Shown: positions 46,299 to 56,352, counted from the first letter of the stretch. The stretch is DNA of 59,485 bases from Cyanobacteria bacterium RYN_339 (GCA_028287685.1 JAQBPE010000017.1:1-59485), one strand, 5' to 3'. Made by a program: numbers and translations. Notes: a model not told the origin generated them from the sequence alone.

Positions 46299-46646
46299 AT
46301 GTCTCGAATTTTGTGGTTCACATTGGGGGCCCTGGCTGGCACCGCGTATGCGTCCCGGGTGATCAACAAGGAGCGCCTGGACCTGGCCGTGGGCGAGAGC
46401 CGACCGGTCGAACAGGCCAAGGGCGCTATAGACGATTACAAGACCCAACTGCGCGGCTACCAGGCCCAGCTGGCCGACATGGTCGACCAGCGCGCCCGCA
46501 CCATGGGCACCATGGTCACGGAGCGCGGCCACCTGGTGGCCGAACAGATCCGCAGCGTGACCTTCCTGGAGGAGACCCCCACCGCCGAGGTGGTGAGCAC
46601 GCCGATGCCCCAGGTGATCGGCGGCCGCGACGACCTGGCGATGTAA
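46299..46646 (+). CDS. Small membrane-anchored hypothetical protein
   Basis: MSRILWFTLGALAGTAYASRVINKERLDLAVGESRPVEQAKG...; strong SD GGAGG. Confidence 0.65.
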   Translation: MSRILWFTLGALAGTAYASRVINKERLDLAVGESRPVEQAKGAIDDYKTQLRGYQAQLADMVDQRARTMGTMVTERGHLVAEQIRSVTFLEETPTAEVVSTPMPQVIGGRDDLAM

Positions 46647-46654
46647 CGGGGTTG

Positions 46655-46682
46655 CCGGAGGGGCCTTACGAGGCCCCTTCGG
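46655..46682. terminator. Hairpin at the convergent gene ends spanning the hemB stop codon
   Basis: CCGGAGGGGCC-TTACGA-GGCCCCTTCGG, 11-bp stem with one GU pair; no T tract. Confidence 0.5.
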
Positions 46683-47652
46683 CCAGCCAACGCGCCACGT
46701 CGGGCGCGTGATAGCTGATGATCAGGTCCGCGCCGGCGCGCCGGATGCTGGTCATCGCCTCCAGCACGACGCGGCGCTCGTCGATCCAGTCGTTCTGGGC
46801 TGCCGCCTTGACCATGGCGTACTCGCCCGAGACGTTGTACGCCACCAGCGGCAAATTCGTGCGCTCGCGAACGCGCCAAAGCAGGTCCAGGTAAGGCAAG
46901 GCAGGCTTTACGATCAGCATGTCCGCGCCTTCGGCCTCATCCAGCGCGGCTTCCTTCAAGGCTTCGCGGGCGTTGCCCGGATCCATCTGGTAGGCGCGGC
47001 GATCGCCGAACGCCGGCGCGGAGTCGGCCGCCTCGCGGAACGGCCCATAGAAGCCGGATGCGAACTTCACGGCGTAGCTCATGATCGGCACGTCCTGGAA
47101 GCCTTCCTTGTCGAGCACGCCCCGGATGGCCGCCACGCGCCCGTCCATCATGTCGGAGGGGGCGACCACGTCGGCCCCCGCGCGGGCATGCGACAACGCC
47201 GTGCGGGCAATCAGTTCCAGCGTGGGGTCGTTCAGGAGGACCTCGCCTTTCATGACCCCGCAATGCCCGTGCGACGTGTATTCGCAGAGGCACACGTCCG
47301 TGATGATCAGCATCTCCGGCACGGCGCTCCGGATGGCCGGGATGGCCCGCTGCACGATGCCCTGATCGTCGTAGGCGCCCGAGGCGCGGAGGTCCTTCTC
47401 GGGCGGCAGCCCGAACAGGATCACGGCCCGGATGCCGATAGCGGCTAGCGTCTCGGCTTCCTTGGCGGCCTCGTCGATCGAGAGCTGGAAGACGCCGGGC
47501 ATGGAGCTGACGGCGCGGCGCTGCTGCTCGCCCGGCACGATGAACATCGGGTAGATGAAGTCACTCGCGTGCAGCGTCGTCTCGCGCACCAGGTCGCGCA
47601 GCGTGCTGCTGGCGCGCAGGCGGCGAGGCCGGACGATCGGGAAGGTCGCCAT
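46666..47652 (-). CDS. hemB: Delta-aminolevulinic acid dehydratase (porphobilinogen synthase)
   Basis: [71 protein letters not shown]. Confidence 0.95.
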   Translation of the reverse strand: MATFPIVRPRRLRASSTLRDLVRETTLHASDFIYPMFIVPGEQQRRAVSSMPGVFQLSIDEAAKEAETLAAIGIRAVILFGLPPEKDLRASGAYDDQGIVQRAIPAIRSAVPEMLIITDVCLCEYTSHGHCGVMKGEVLLNDPTLELIARTALSHARAGADVVAPSDMMDGRVAAIRGVLDKEGFQDVPIMSYAVKFASGFYGPFREAADSAPAFGDRRAYQMDPGNAREALKEAALDEAEGADMLIVKPALPYLDLLWRVRERTNLPLVAYNVSGEYAMVKAAAQNDWIDERRVVLEAMTSIRRAGADLIISYHAPDVARWLAEGAS

Positions 47653-49482
47653 CTATTCGACCGTCACGCTCTTGGCCAGGTTGCGCGGCTGGTCCACGTC
47701 CAGACCGCGCAGGCGCGCGATGTGGTAACCGAGCAATTGCAACGGGATCACGTTGATGATAGGGCTGATGAACGTGTTGCAAGCCGGTACGTAGAGCGTG
47801 TAATCCACGTGCTCCTGGATGGCGACATTGCCTTCGGTCGCGACCGCGATGACGATGCCCTCGCGCGCCTTGACCTCCTGGATGTTGGACAAGACCTTGT
47901 CGTAGACCGGGCTGTCCGTCGCCACGGCCACCACGGGCATCTCGCTCGTGATCAGCGCGATCGGGCCGTGCTTCATCTCGCCCGCCGCGTAGGCTTCGGC
48001 GTGGATGTAGCTGATTTCCTTGAGCTTGAGCGCGCCCTCGAGGGCGGTAGGGTAGTTCAGGCCGCGCCCCAGGAAGAGGAAGTCACGGTACGAGGTGAAG
48101 CGGCTCGCCAGCTCGCGGATGCCGCGATCGTTCTCGAGGATGCGCGCCACCAATGCGGGGATGCGCTTCATCTCCGCGATGTAGTGCTGCACCTGCGTCT
48201 CGTCCAGCTTGCCCACGCTCTGGGCCAGGTGCACGGACAACATCATGAAGCCCGCCACCATCGACGTGTAGGCCTTGGTCGAGCACACGGAGATCTCCGG
48301 GCCGGCGTGCAAGTACAGGTTGCCGTGCGCCTCGCGGGCGATCGCGCTGCCAATCACGTTGATCAGCCCCAACACCGTGGCGCCCCGGCGCTTGGCCTCG
48401 CGCACGGCCGCCAGCGTGTCGGCGGTCTCGCCGGACTGGCTGACGGTGATGACCAGGGTCTCTTCGTCGATCACGGGGTTGCGGTAGCGGAACTCCGAAG
48501 CCAGGTCCACCTCGACGGGGATGCGCGCCAGGTCTTCGATCAGGTACTTGCCCACCAGGCCCGCGTAGTAAGCCGTGCCGCAGGCAATGATGGTGATGCG
48601 CTTGAAGCCGCGCAGTTGCTCGGGCGTCAGGCCGATCTCGTCGAGGTACATGCGGCCCTCGCGCTCGGCGATGCGGCCGGCCATGCCATTGGCGAGCGAG
48701 GTGGGCTGTTCGTGGATCTCCTTGAGCATGAAGTGCTCGAAGCCGGCCTTCTCGGCGGCCACGAGGTTCCAGTCGATGCGCGTGATGTGGTAGTCGACCG
48801 GCTGGCGCTTCTCGTCGAAGACCTTCACGGCCTCGCGCGTCACGACGGCCACCTGGCCGTCCTCCAGGTACACGATTTGGCGGGTGTGGGCCAGGATGGC
48901 CGGGATGTCCGACGCCAGGTAGTTCTCGCCCTCGCCGATGCCGGCGATCAGCGGGCTGCCCCGGCGGGCGCCCACCAGCAAGTCTTCGTTCCGGCGGTGC
49001 AGCACCGCGATGGCGTAAGTGCCCTCGACGCGGTCCAGCGCCTTGAACACGGCATCGACCAGGTCACCCGTATAGTAGCTGGCGATCAGGTGCGCCAACA
49101 CCTCCGTGTCCGTGTCCGACGTGAACTTCACGCCGGCGCCTTGCAGCTCGCTCTTGAGCGCTACGAAGTTCTCGATGATGCCGTTGTGCACCACCACCAG
49201 GTCGCCGCTGGCGTCCGTGTGGGGGTGGGCGTTGAAGGTGGTGGGGCGGCCGTGCGTGGCCCAGCGCGTGTGGCCGATGCCGATCGAGCCCTTGGGCGGC
49301 GTCGCCAGGACCTGGTTCTCGAGGTTGCGCAGCTTGCCCACTTCGCGGCGAAGGTCGAGCGCCCCACCGTCGGCAATGGCGATGCCCGCAGAGTCATAGC
49401 CGCGGTACTCGAGGCGCTTCAGGCCTTCAACCAGGATGTCGGAAGCGGACTGCTGCCCAATGTAACCTACGATGCCGCACAT
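47653..49482 (-). CDS. glmS: Glutamine-fructose-6-phosphate aminotransferase
   Basis: MCGIVGYIGQQSASDILVEGLKRLEYRGYDSAGIAI; SIGIGHTRWATHGRPT; KEIHEQP; YAAGEMKHGPIALI; LAKSVTVE C-terminus. Confidence 0.97.
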   Translation of the reverse strand: MCGIVGYIGQQSASDILVEGLKRLEYRGYDSAGIAIADGGALDLRREVGKLRNLENQVLATPPKGSIGIGHTRWATHGRPTTFNAHPHTDASGDLVVVHNGIIENFVALKSELQGAGVKFTSDTDTEVLAHLIASYYTGDLVDAVFKALDRVEGTYAIAVLHRRNEDLLVGARRGSPLIAGIGEGENYLASDIPAILAHTRQIVYLEDGQVAVVTREAVKVFDEKRQPVDYHITRIDWNLVAAEKAGFEHFMLKEIHEQPTSLANGMAGRIAEREGRMYLDEIGLTPEQLRGFKRITIIACGTAYYAGLVGKYLIEDLARIPVEVDLASEFRYRNPVIDEETLVITVSQSGETADTLAAVREAKRRGATVLGLINVIGSAIAREAHGNLYLHAGPEISVCSTKAYTSMVAGFMMLSVHLAQSVGKLDETQVQHYIAEMKRIPALVARILENDRGIRELASRFTSYRDFLFLGRGLNYPTALEGALKLKEISYIHAEAYAAGEMKHGPIALITSEMPVVAVATDSPVYDKVLSNIQEVKAREGIVIAVATEGNVAIQEHVDYTLYVPACNTFISPIINVIPLQLLGYHIARLRGLDVDQPRNLAKSVTVE

Positions 49483-49508
49483 AGTGTCAAAACCCCACAA
49501 AATAGCTC

Positions 49509-49556
49509 GGGTGCCGGGAAAGGCGCGATTCTACCATTCCCCGGCACCCTGTTCAA
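49509..49556 (-). promoter_or_regulatory. glmS promoter TTGAAC-N17-TAGAAT with its -10 inside the loop of a perfect 10-bp inverted repeat
   Basis: gggtgccggg (49509-49518) / cccggcaccc (49540-49549); -10 at 49528-49533, -35 at 49551-49556, all read on the minus strand. Confidence 0.6.
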
Positions 49557-49567
49557 CATAACGAGCC

Positions 49568-51091
49568 CTATTTCAGGAGCTTGCCCAGCTCCGTCAGGAA
49601 GGAGGCGAAGAGCTGGTCGATGCTCTCGCTGTTGTTGCGGTCGTCCGTGGTGTAGCCGCCCGACTCCGACTGGGCGTCCGGAGCCGGCAGGGGCCGGTCC
49701 TTGAGCACCTGGTCCGCCGGCGGGGCCACGGTTGGCGGGGGCGCCAGGTCGTAGGCCGCGTTGAAGCTGCGGGCATAGGGGGTGGCCACCCAGCTGGAGC
49801 TGGCGAACTCGTGCGTGGACTTATAGGACACACGGCAGTAGCCCTGGTCGCCCCAATTCGTGCCCCACGAGTTGCGCACGATGTACCAGCCGCCTCCAGG
49901 GGCGCTGCTGTTCCGCTCGTAGCCGACGATTGCGACGGAGTGGTAGCCAATCGAGGACTCGTCGGCGGCCTTGGCCTCCGTCATCTCCGGGATCTGGAAG
50001 TTGTTGTCGGCCGTGGGCTCGTCCCAGTCTTCGCCGGAGATGGCGAAGCTGATCTGGATGGGCTGGCCGCCGGCCAACGCGGCCTCGAACGAGGGCTGGT
50101 CGTTCTTCACGCGGAAGAAGTAGGCGCCCTGGGAGGCGAAGCCTTCCTTGTTGGCGATCTTGGTGGCCAGGGCGTCGCCCAGGTGGGCCTTGGAGACCGT
50201 TAGCAGATTTACGTCCGGCTTGTTGTCCTTGAGGGCCTTGTTATACGGACATTGCTCTTCCGAGAGGTATCCCTGCTCGGGCGGGATGTACGGGGAGCTC
50301 TCTGTGACCTCGCGGTTGCCGTCGATGTGCAGCAAGGGGAACCAGGCCGCGTGGCTGGTGCCGGTGTCCTGCCAGGCCTCCGACTGCATGTCGGGGACCT
50401 TGGACTTGACCTCCATCTGGTAGAGCCAGTCCATGAACTGCGGCGAGGCATGCTTGATGGGCAAGCCCTTCGATGAATACATGTAGTCGACGATGCCGGT
50501 GGTGGCGAAGAAGACACAGGTGCCGCGCTGGCCCTGGCTGCGGATCGGCGGCATTTGCGGGCGCAAGTCCGTCACGTCGGCCACGCCTTCGAGGCGGTAC
50601 TGGCCGGCGCCCAGCAGGGCGGCGAAGATCGGTGCGTTGTCGAAGAGCGAGGGCGCGGCCTTGGCCACGGCATCTTCCGCCTTGGGGCTGTAGCCGCCGG
50701 TGCCGACGCGCTCCGAGGTGCCCGTGCCCTTGATGTGGAAGTGGCTGCCGGTGCCCAGCAGCCCGAACGCGCTAACGCCGCCGGTGGTGATGCCCACGGT
50801 GGTCATGCCCGGCTTGGCGGGCAGCTTGCCGACCAACAGGCCGTTGCAGAGCTGGAGGATCTGCGAGACCTGGTCCAGCGTCGGCGACTGGCCGGACAGG
50901 GCCTTCAGGAAGATCGGGGCCAGGTTCTTGTTGCCGTTCTTGGGCGGCGGCAGCAGTTGGCCCGCGGCAATCTCAACGAGCGCCCCCACCAGGGCAGGGT
51001 TGCCCGTGATGGCCGTGACGACGCTGCTACAGCCCGTCGGCGCGACGGCAAGGGCCGCCAGTAATACGATGGTAGGAATACGACGTTTCAC
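49568..51091 (-). CDS. Papain-family (C1) cysteine peptidase lipoprotein
   Basis: MKRRIPTIVLLAALAVAPTGC lipobox; SQGQRGTCVFFATTGIVDYMYS (Cys), IGYHSVAIVGYE (His), YIVRNSWGTNWGDQGYCRV (Asn). Confidence 0.9.
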   Translation of the reverse strand: MKRRIPTIVLLAALAVAPTGCSSVVTAITGNPALVGALVEIAAGQLLPPPKNGNKNLAPIFLKALSGQSPTLDQVSQILQLCNGLLVGKLPAKPGMTTVGITTGGVSAFGLLGTGSHFHIKGTGTSERVGTGGYSPKAEDAVAKAAPSLFDNAPIFAALLGAGQYRLEGVADVTDLRPQMPPIRSQGQRGTCVFFATTGIVDYMYSSKGLPIKHASPQFMDWLYQMEVKSKVPDMQSEAWQDTGTSHAAWFPLLHIDGNREVTESSPYIPPEQGYLSEEQCPYNKALKDNKPDVNLLTVSKAHLGDALATKIANKEGFASQGAYFFRVKNDQPSFEAALAGGQPIQISFAISGEDWDEPTADNNFQIPEMTEAKAADESSIGYHSVAIVGYERNSSAPGGGWYIVRNSWGTNWGDQGYCRVSYKSTHEFASSSWVATPYARSFNAAYDLAPPPTVAPPADQVLKDRPLPAPDAQSESGGYTTDDRNNSESIDQLFASFLTELGKLLK

Positions 51092-51189
51092 CCGTAAACC
51101 CTCGCTGCTTGTCTGATACGATGGTCCTAACGTACCCGTCTGGTAGAATCTAGTACCTATTGCCTGTTACCAACACCAAGGAGCGCCCC

Positions 51190-53796
51190 ATGCCACCGAC
51201 CGGTTTTCGAGAGATCCGTAAAGCGTTCATCGATTTCTTCGAGGCCAAGGGACACAAGCACCTGCCGTCGAGCAGCTTGGTGCCCAAGAAGGATCCAACC
51301 GTCCTTTTGACGACAGCGGGCATGCTTCAGTTCAAACCGATTTTCATGGGCGTCGAGAAGCCCGCGCAAGGCACGCGCATCTGCACCGTGCAGAAGTGCT
51401 TCCGCACCACGGACCTCGACAACGTGGGCCGCACCGCGCGCCACCACACCTTCTTCCAGATGCTGGGCAACTTCTCGTTCGGCGACTACTTCAAGGCGGA
51501 CGTGATCCCCTGGGCCTGGGAGTTCCTGACCGTGAACATGGGGCTGCCCAAGGAGCGGCTGTGGGTCTCCGTCTTCACCACGGATGACGAGGCCTTCAAG
51601 ATCTGGCACGAGGTCGTAGGCGTTCCGGCCGACCGGATCGTGCGCATGGGCGAAGAAGACAACTTCTGGGCCGCCGGTCCGACCGGCCCCTGCGGCCCCT
51701 GTTCCGAAATCTACGTCGACATGGGCCCGGAGAACGGCAACGGCAACCCCAACGCCCGCCTGGGCGAGGACGACGACCGCTTCCTGGAGGTCTGGAACCT
51801 CGTCTTCATGGAGTTCAACCGAGACGAAGCCGGCGTGCTGACGCCGTTGCCCGCCAAGAACATCGACACGGGCATGGGCCTGGAGCGGCTGGCCAGCGTG
51901 CTCCAGAACGTGAAGAACAACTTCGAGACCGACATGCTGCGTCCGGTCATGGACGCGCTGGCGGGCCTCGCCGGCAAGCCTTACGGCGCCAGCGAGGAGA
52001 GCGACGTCTCGCTCAAGCTGATGACGGACCACCTGCGCGCCAGCTCGTTCCTGATCGCGGACGGCGTGGTGCCGTCCAACGAAGGCCGCGGCTACGTGCT
52101 GCGCCGCATCATCCGCCGCGCCTACCGCCACGGCCGCCTGTTGGGCATCGAGGGCAGCTTCCTGAACGGCCTGGTGCCGTTGGTGGTGGCGCTGTACGGC
52201 GACTTCTACACCGACCTCAAGGACCGCCAGGCCCTGGTGGCGGAGACGTTGCTGGAGGAAGAGCGCCGCTTCGGCCAGACGATCGACCGCGGCATGGCGC
52301 TGCTGGAAGAGGCCGTGGCGCGCGTGGACCAACACAAGATCCTGGACGGCAAGACCGCCTTCGACCTGTATGACACCTACGGCTTCCCGGTCGAGCTCAC
52401 GGTCGAAGTGGCCGAGGAGCGCGGCATCAAGGTCGACCTCGCAGGTTTCGAAACCTCGATGACGGAGCAGCGCGAGCGCGCCCGCGAGGCCCGCGCCAGC
52501 CAGAAAATCGCCTTCAGTGCCGAAGCCGCCACCGATGCCACCAGCGAGTTCCTGGGCTACGACCTGCTCGAAGAGCGCGACACCGTGGCCGACATCATGG
52601 ACCTGGGCAAGGGCAAGAAGGGCATCGTGCTCAACCGCACGCCCTTCTACGCGGAGTCCGGCGGCCAGGTGGGTGATGCTGGCCTGCTGGTCCACAACGG
52701 CAACGAAATCCCGGTGCTGGATACGCAGAAGCGGCATGGCGCCATCGTGCACGTCGTGGCCGGCGACGCCGCGCTGCAGATCGGCGACGCCGTGGAGGCC
52801 AAGGTCGACACGGAGCGCCGCTGGGACATCCGCCGCCACCACACCGCCACCCACTTGCTTCATGCGGCTTTGAAGCAGGTGCTGGGCACCCATGTGAACC
52901 AGGCTGGCTCCGTCGTGGCGCCGGACAAGCTGAGCTTCGACTTCTCGCTGGCGCGCGCCATGACCCCTGCCGAGCTCGCGCGGGTCGAGGAGATCGTGAA
53001 CGAGCAAGTACTCGCCAATACACCGGTCCACACCGACATCATGGGCTTCGAAGCCGCCCGCGACTCCGGCGCGATGGCGCTCTTCGACGAGAAGTACGGC
53101 GACACCGTGCGCGTGCTGACGATCGGCGGCTTCTCGAAGGAGCTGTGCGGCGGCACCCACGTCCGCCAGGCGGGCGACATCGGCCTGGTCAAGGTCACGA
53201 GCGAGAGCAGCGTGGCCGCCGGCGTTCGGCGCATCGAGGCCGTGGCCGGCCTGGCCGCCTACCGCTACGTGCGCGAGCTTTCCCAGGCCATGCAAGGCAT
53301 CACGGAACGCTTGAAGGCCTCTCCCGCCGACACGCCGGAGCGCCTCGATCGCTTGCAGGACGGCCTGCGCGCCGCCGAGAAGCAGGTGGCGGCGCTGCAG
53401 TCGGCGCTCGCCGTGGCCCAGGCCGAGAAGCTGCTGGCGAACGTGCAGGAGGTCAACGGCGTGAAGTTCCTGGCGGCCTCGCCGGTCGGCATGGGCGGCG
53501 ACGCCTTGCGCGCGGCGGCGACGCACCTGGGCAGCTCGCTGAGCAGCGGCGTGGTGTTGATGGCCGCCATCAACCAGGGCAAGGTGGCGGTGGTCGCTTC
53601 CGTGTCCGACGACCTCGTCACCCGCGGCTTCAAGGCCGGCGAGGTGCTGGGCAAGTTCATGGCGCTGATCGGCGGCAAGGGCAGCGGCAAGGCCAACTTC
53701 GCCCAGGGCGGCGGAGGCGACGCGGAGCGCGTGCCGGGGGCGCTGGCGGGCTTCGCCGAGGTCATCCGCGAGCTGGAAAGCCAGGTTACGACGTGA
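51190..53796 (+). CDS. alaS: Alanyl-tRNA synthetase
   Basis: FREIRKAFIDFFEAKGHKHLPSSSLVPKKDPTVLLTTAGMLQFKPIFMG; TGPCGPCSEIYVD; RRHHTATHLLHAALKQVLGTHVNQAGS; ELCGGTHV. Confidence 0.97.
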   Translation: MPPTGFREIRKAFIDFFEAKGHKHLPSSSLVPKKDPTVLLTTAGMLQFKPIFMGVEKPAQGTRICTVQKCFRTTDLDNVGRTARHHTFFQMLGNFSFGDYFKADVIPWAWEFLTVNMGLPKERLWVSVFTTDDEAFKIWHEVVGVPADRIVRMGEEDNFWAAGPTGPCGPCSEIYVDMGPENGNGNPNARLGEDDDRFLEVWNLVFMEFNRDEAGVLTPLPAKNIDTGMGLERLASVLQNVKNNFETDMLRPVMDALAGLAGKPYGASEESDVSLKLMTDHLRASSFLIADGVVPSNEGRGYVLRRIIRRAYRHGRLLGIEGSFLNGLVPLVVALYGDFYTDLKDRQALVAETLLEEERRFGQTIDRGMALLEEAVARVDQHKILDGKTAFDLYDTYGFPVELTVEVAEERGIKVDLAGFETSMTEQRERAREARASQKIAFSAEAATDATSEFLGYDLLEERDTVADIMDLGKGKKGIVLNRTPFYAESGGQVGDAGLLVHNGNEIPVLDTQKRHGAIVHVVAGDAALQIGDAVEAKVDTERRWDIRRHHTATHLLHAALKQVLGTHVNQAGSVVAPDKLSFDFSLARAMTPAELARVEEIVNEQVLANTPVHTDIMGFEAARDSGAMALFDEKYGDTVRVLTIGGFSKELCGGTHVRQAGDIGLVKVTSESSVAAGVRRIEAVAGLAAYRYVRELSQAMQGITERLKASPADTPERLDRLQDGLRAAEKQVAALQSALAVAQAEKLLANVQEVNGVKFLAASPVGMGGDALRAAATHLGSSLSSGVVLMAAINQGKVAVVASVSDDLVTRGFKAGEVLGKFMALIGGKGSGKANFAQGGGGDAERVPGALAGFAEVIRELESQVTT

Positions 53797-54644
53797 TCAG
53801 GTGGTGCATCGCCCTGATGATGCTGGCGGCCGGCCCTGCCCTGGCGGCGGCGCCTTCCCCGCCCGTGGGTGACTTCGACGCCGTCAAGGCGCGCGGGGAG
53901 CTGCGCATCGGCGCCGACCCCACCGCGGGCGAGCCTTACTACTGGCTAGCGGCCGGCAAGCCCAAGGGCTTCGAGGCCGAGCTGGGGGAGGCGATCGCCA
54001 AGAAGCTGGGCGTGAAGGCCGTCTTCGTCACGACCAGCTGGCGCGACCTGTTGCCCGCGCTGGCCGGCGGCCGGATCGACGTGGCCCTGAACGCGCTGGA
54101 GGTGCGCCCGGACGGCGAAGCCGCCTTCACGACGCCTTACTACGTCTCCAGCCAGGCCATCCTGGTCCGCTCGGACCAGCAGCGCATCTACGGCCTGTCG
54201 GATTTGGCCGGCAAGAAGGTGGCCACCACCGACGGCAGCGTGGCCTCCGCCATCCTGGGCAAGCTCAAGCCGCCGGCCGCGACGCGCCTGTTCGCCGACA
54301 CCCAGGCGCCGTTCAAGGACCTGGCCGCGGGCCATTCGGACGCGGTGCTGCTGGAGAGCGCCATGGTGCGCCGCCGCCAGCAAGCCGACCCCAAGAAGTT
54401 CCGCCTGGCGGGCCTCCCGCTGCTGCCCCGGCCTTATGCTGCGGCGGTGCGCAAGCGGAACCCCCAGCTGCTGGCCAGCGTGAACAAGGCGATCGGCGAT
54501 CTCTTGAACGCCGGTGAGATCAAGAAGATCCTGACTGGCTACAACCTGTGGGACAGCCTGCAATCAGGCGGCGTGGCCCCAGCGGCACCGGCGGCGACGC
54601 CCACCCCCTCGCGCCACCGTGCGCACCGCCTGGGAGGGCGCTAA
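53793..54644 (+). CDS. Solute-binding protein family 3-like (ABC amino-acid SBP-like), no permease adjacent
   Basis: Signal peptide; VKARGELRIGADPTAGEPYYWLAAGKPKGFEAELGEAIAKKLGVKAVFVTTSWRDLLPALAGGRIDVALNAL; GTG start overlaps alaS stop. Confidence 0.85.
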   Translation: MIRWCIALMMLAAGPALAAAPSPPVGDFDAVKARGELRIGADPTAGEPYYWLAAGKPKGFEAELGEAIAKKLGVKAVFVTTSWRDLLPALAGGRIDVALNALEVRPDGEAAFTTPYYVSSQAILVRSDQQRIYGLSDLAGKKVATTDGSVASAILGKLKPPAATRLFADTQAPFKDLAAGHSDAVLLESAMVRRRQQADPKKFRLAGLPLLPRPYAAAVRKRNPQLLASVNKAIGDLLNAGEIKKILTGYNLWDSLQSGGVAPAAPAATPTPSRHRAHRLGGR

Positions 54645-55141
54645 TGGAAAGCAAGTACCCCCGCCTCGTGATCCACCAGCAGCGGGCGCTGGCGATCTTG
54701 CGGATCTTCCTCGGCCTCTATTTCCTGTATGCCGTTTCCGGCAAGCTGAGCCCGGGCTTCGTGGCTGACTTCCCCAAGACGATCACCCAGATGCTGGCGA
54801 CGAATCCGCCGGCGGCCTATGTGGCTTTCCTCAAGGATGTCGTGATTCCGAATGCCGGGACTTTTGCTTACATGGTGATCTTGGGAGAGCTGACCACCGG
54901 CATCTTGCTCGTGCTGGGGCTGTTCACGGCTCCGGCCTGCATCCTCGGGATCTTCTTGAACGTCAACTTCCTGTTCGCCGCGGGGCAGATGGGGATGGCG
55001 ACCAACCTGACGTTCATCGCCGTGCAGATCGCGTTGGGCCTGGGTTATGCAGGGACCACATGGGGGCTGGACGGGCGGATCATGGAAAAGATGCCCTGGT
55101 GGTTTACCGGGTTCCTACATTACGAGTACCGGGAGTTCTAG
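54644..55141 (+). CDS. DoxX-like membrane protein
   Basis: LRIFLGLYFLYAVSGKLSPGFVADFPKTI; YMVILGELTTGILLVLGLFTAPACILGIFLNVNFLFAA. Confidence 0.8.
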   Translation: MESKYPRLVIHQQRALAILRIFLGLYFLYAVSGKLSPGFVADFPKTITQMLATNPPAAYVAFLKDVVIPNAGTFAYMVILGELTTGILLVLGLFTAPACILGIFLNVNFLFAAGQMGMATNLTFIAVQIALGLGYAGTTWGLDGRIMEKMPWWFTGFLHYEYREF

Positions 55142-55150
55142 GGACCTCGG

Positions 55151-55642
55151 CTACTTCCCCTTCGCCTTGGCCCGGCGGGCCATGCGCTCCAACTTCCGCT
55201 CTTGCGCGTCCGCCTGGCGCTGGAACTCCTCCGGCGTCTCCGGCAGGAGCGGCGGCACCTTGGACGGTTGGCCAAGGTCATCAAGCGCCACGAAGGTGGT
55301 ATAGCAGGTCCCCGTGTGGCGCCGATCCCCCGTTACAGGGTTTTCGGAGTACACGTTCACGCCGATCTCCACGCTGGTCGTGAAGGCTTCGTTCACCACC
55401 GCCTCCAGCAAGACCACGTGCCCCAGCTTCACCGGATGCAAGAAGACCATCTCGTCGATCGAGGCGGTGACCACCGGCTTCCGGCAATGGCGCGAAGCGG
55501 CAATCGTAGCGGCGATGTCGATCAACGCCATCACGCGGCCGCCGAAGATGGTGCCGTGTGGGTTGGTGTCGTTGGGCAACACATGTTCGGCCATCTCCGT
55601 GCGGGAGACGCGGGGGGGCTTGCCGGGCGTGGGTTCGGTCAT
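55151..55642 (-). CDS. Acyl-CoA thioesterase (hotdog fold, YciA-like)
   Basis: VLPNDTNPHGTIFGGRVMALIDIAATIAASRHCRKPVVTASIDEMVFLHPVKLGHVVLLEAVV. Confidence 0.9.
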   Translation of the reverse strand: MTEPTPGKPPRVSRTEMAEHVLPNDTNPHGTIFGGRVMALIDIAATIAASRHCRKPVVTASIDEMVFLHPVKLGHVVLLEAVVNEAFTTSVEIGVNVYSENPVTGDRRHTGTCYTTFVALDDLGQPSKVPPLLPETPEEFQRQADAQERKLERMARRAKAKGK

Positions 55643-55713
55643 GGCTGGAGCATACCAAATTTCTGGTCGGATCGGCCAACGCCCGCCCGCGCGGCGGGTC
55701 TTATGCTGGTGGT

Positions 55714-56349
55714 ATGGACCTCACGTCGTTGCCGCCCTTCCATCCGTCCGTCTACCGCCCGGTGATCTTCCCGGCGCTCCTGGTGCTGTTCTGCGCCGGG
55801 CTGATGTTCTACGAGTGGCGCCGCAAGCGGGACGTGGCCCCGGCGCCCGTCTGGCACCCGGCGCGCCCCATGGCAGGCCCCCAGTTGGCCGCCCTGGGCA
55901 ACGAGCCCGCCCATGCCGCGCTCCAAGCCGGCCGCTGGCTGCAGGCCTTGCACCTCTTGGCCGTTGTCGAGCCAGATCCGCTGGACGCGTGGACGCCGTA
56001 CCACCTGGCGCTGTGCTACGAGCACCTGGGCCGTTGGCGCGAGGCCGAGACGTTCTACCAGGAGGCCTTGGTGGCCGACCCGCACCACCGCCATGCGCTC
56101 TTCAACTTGGCCCGGCTGCAGGCCGCCACCCACCGGGTGACGGACGCCATCGGCACTTACAGGCGCCTGCCGGAAGATGTGGACGCGCTGTTCAACCTCG
56201 GGCACCTGTACTTCCAGCTGCGGCTGTACCCGCAGGCCGCCATGGCGTGGAAGCAGGCCAAGCTGGCAGACCCCCACGCCATGGACGTGAGGGCCAACCT
56301 CCGGTTGCTCGGCCGCTTGCGCCGCGCCGGGGAGGCGCGGGCGGCGTAA
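55714..56349 (+). CDS. TPR-repeat membrane-anchored protein
   Basis: N-terminal TM; YHLALCYEHLGRWREAETFYQEALVADPHHRHALFNLARLQ; paralogous to the 39978 gene product C-terminus. Confidence 0.82.
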   Translation: MDLTSLPPFHPSVYRPVIFPALLVLFCAGLMFYEWRRKRDVAPAPVWHPARPMAGPQLAALGNEPAHAALQAGRWLQALHLLAVVEPDPLDAWTPYHLALCYEHLGRWREAETFYQEALVADPHHRHALFNLARLQAATHRVTDAIGTYRRLPEDVDALFNLGHLYFQLRLYPQAAMAWKQAKLADPHAMDVRANLRLLGRLRRAGEARAA

Positions 56350-56352
56350 CGG

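Noticed and set aside
49483-49567. glmS ribozyme or riboswitch in the glmS leader
   Set aside because: Leader is about 85 nt with a simple inverted repeat; too short and lacking any ribozyme-core sequence I could recognise
47569-49704. 711-aa plus-strand ORF antisense to glmS/hemB
   Set aside because: Antisense GC artefact over two unmistakable housekeeping genes
51157-53526. 789-aa antisense ORF across alaS
   Set aside because: Complete mirror of a clear alaS; composition (HVDVDF, GAAGAGRTG runs) is typical of GC-rich antisense frames, with no recognisable domain
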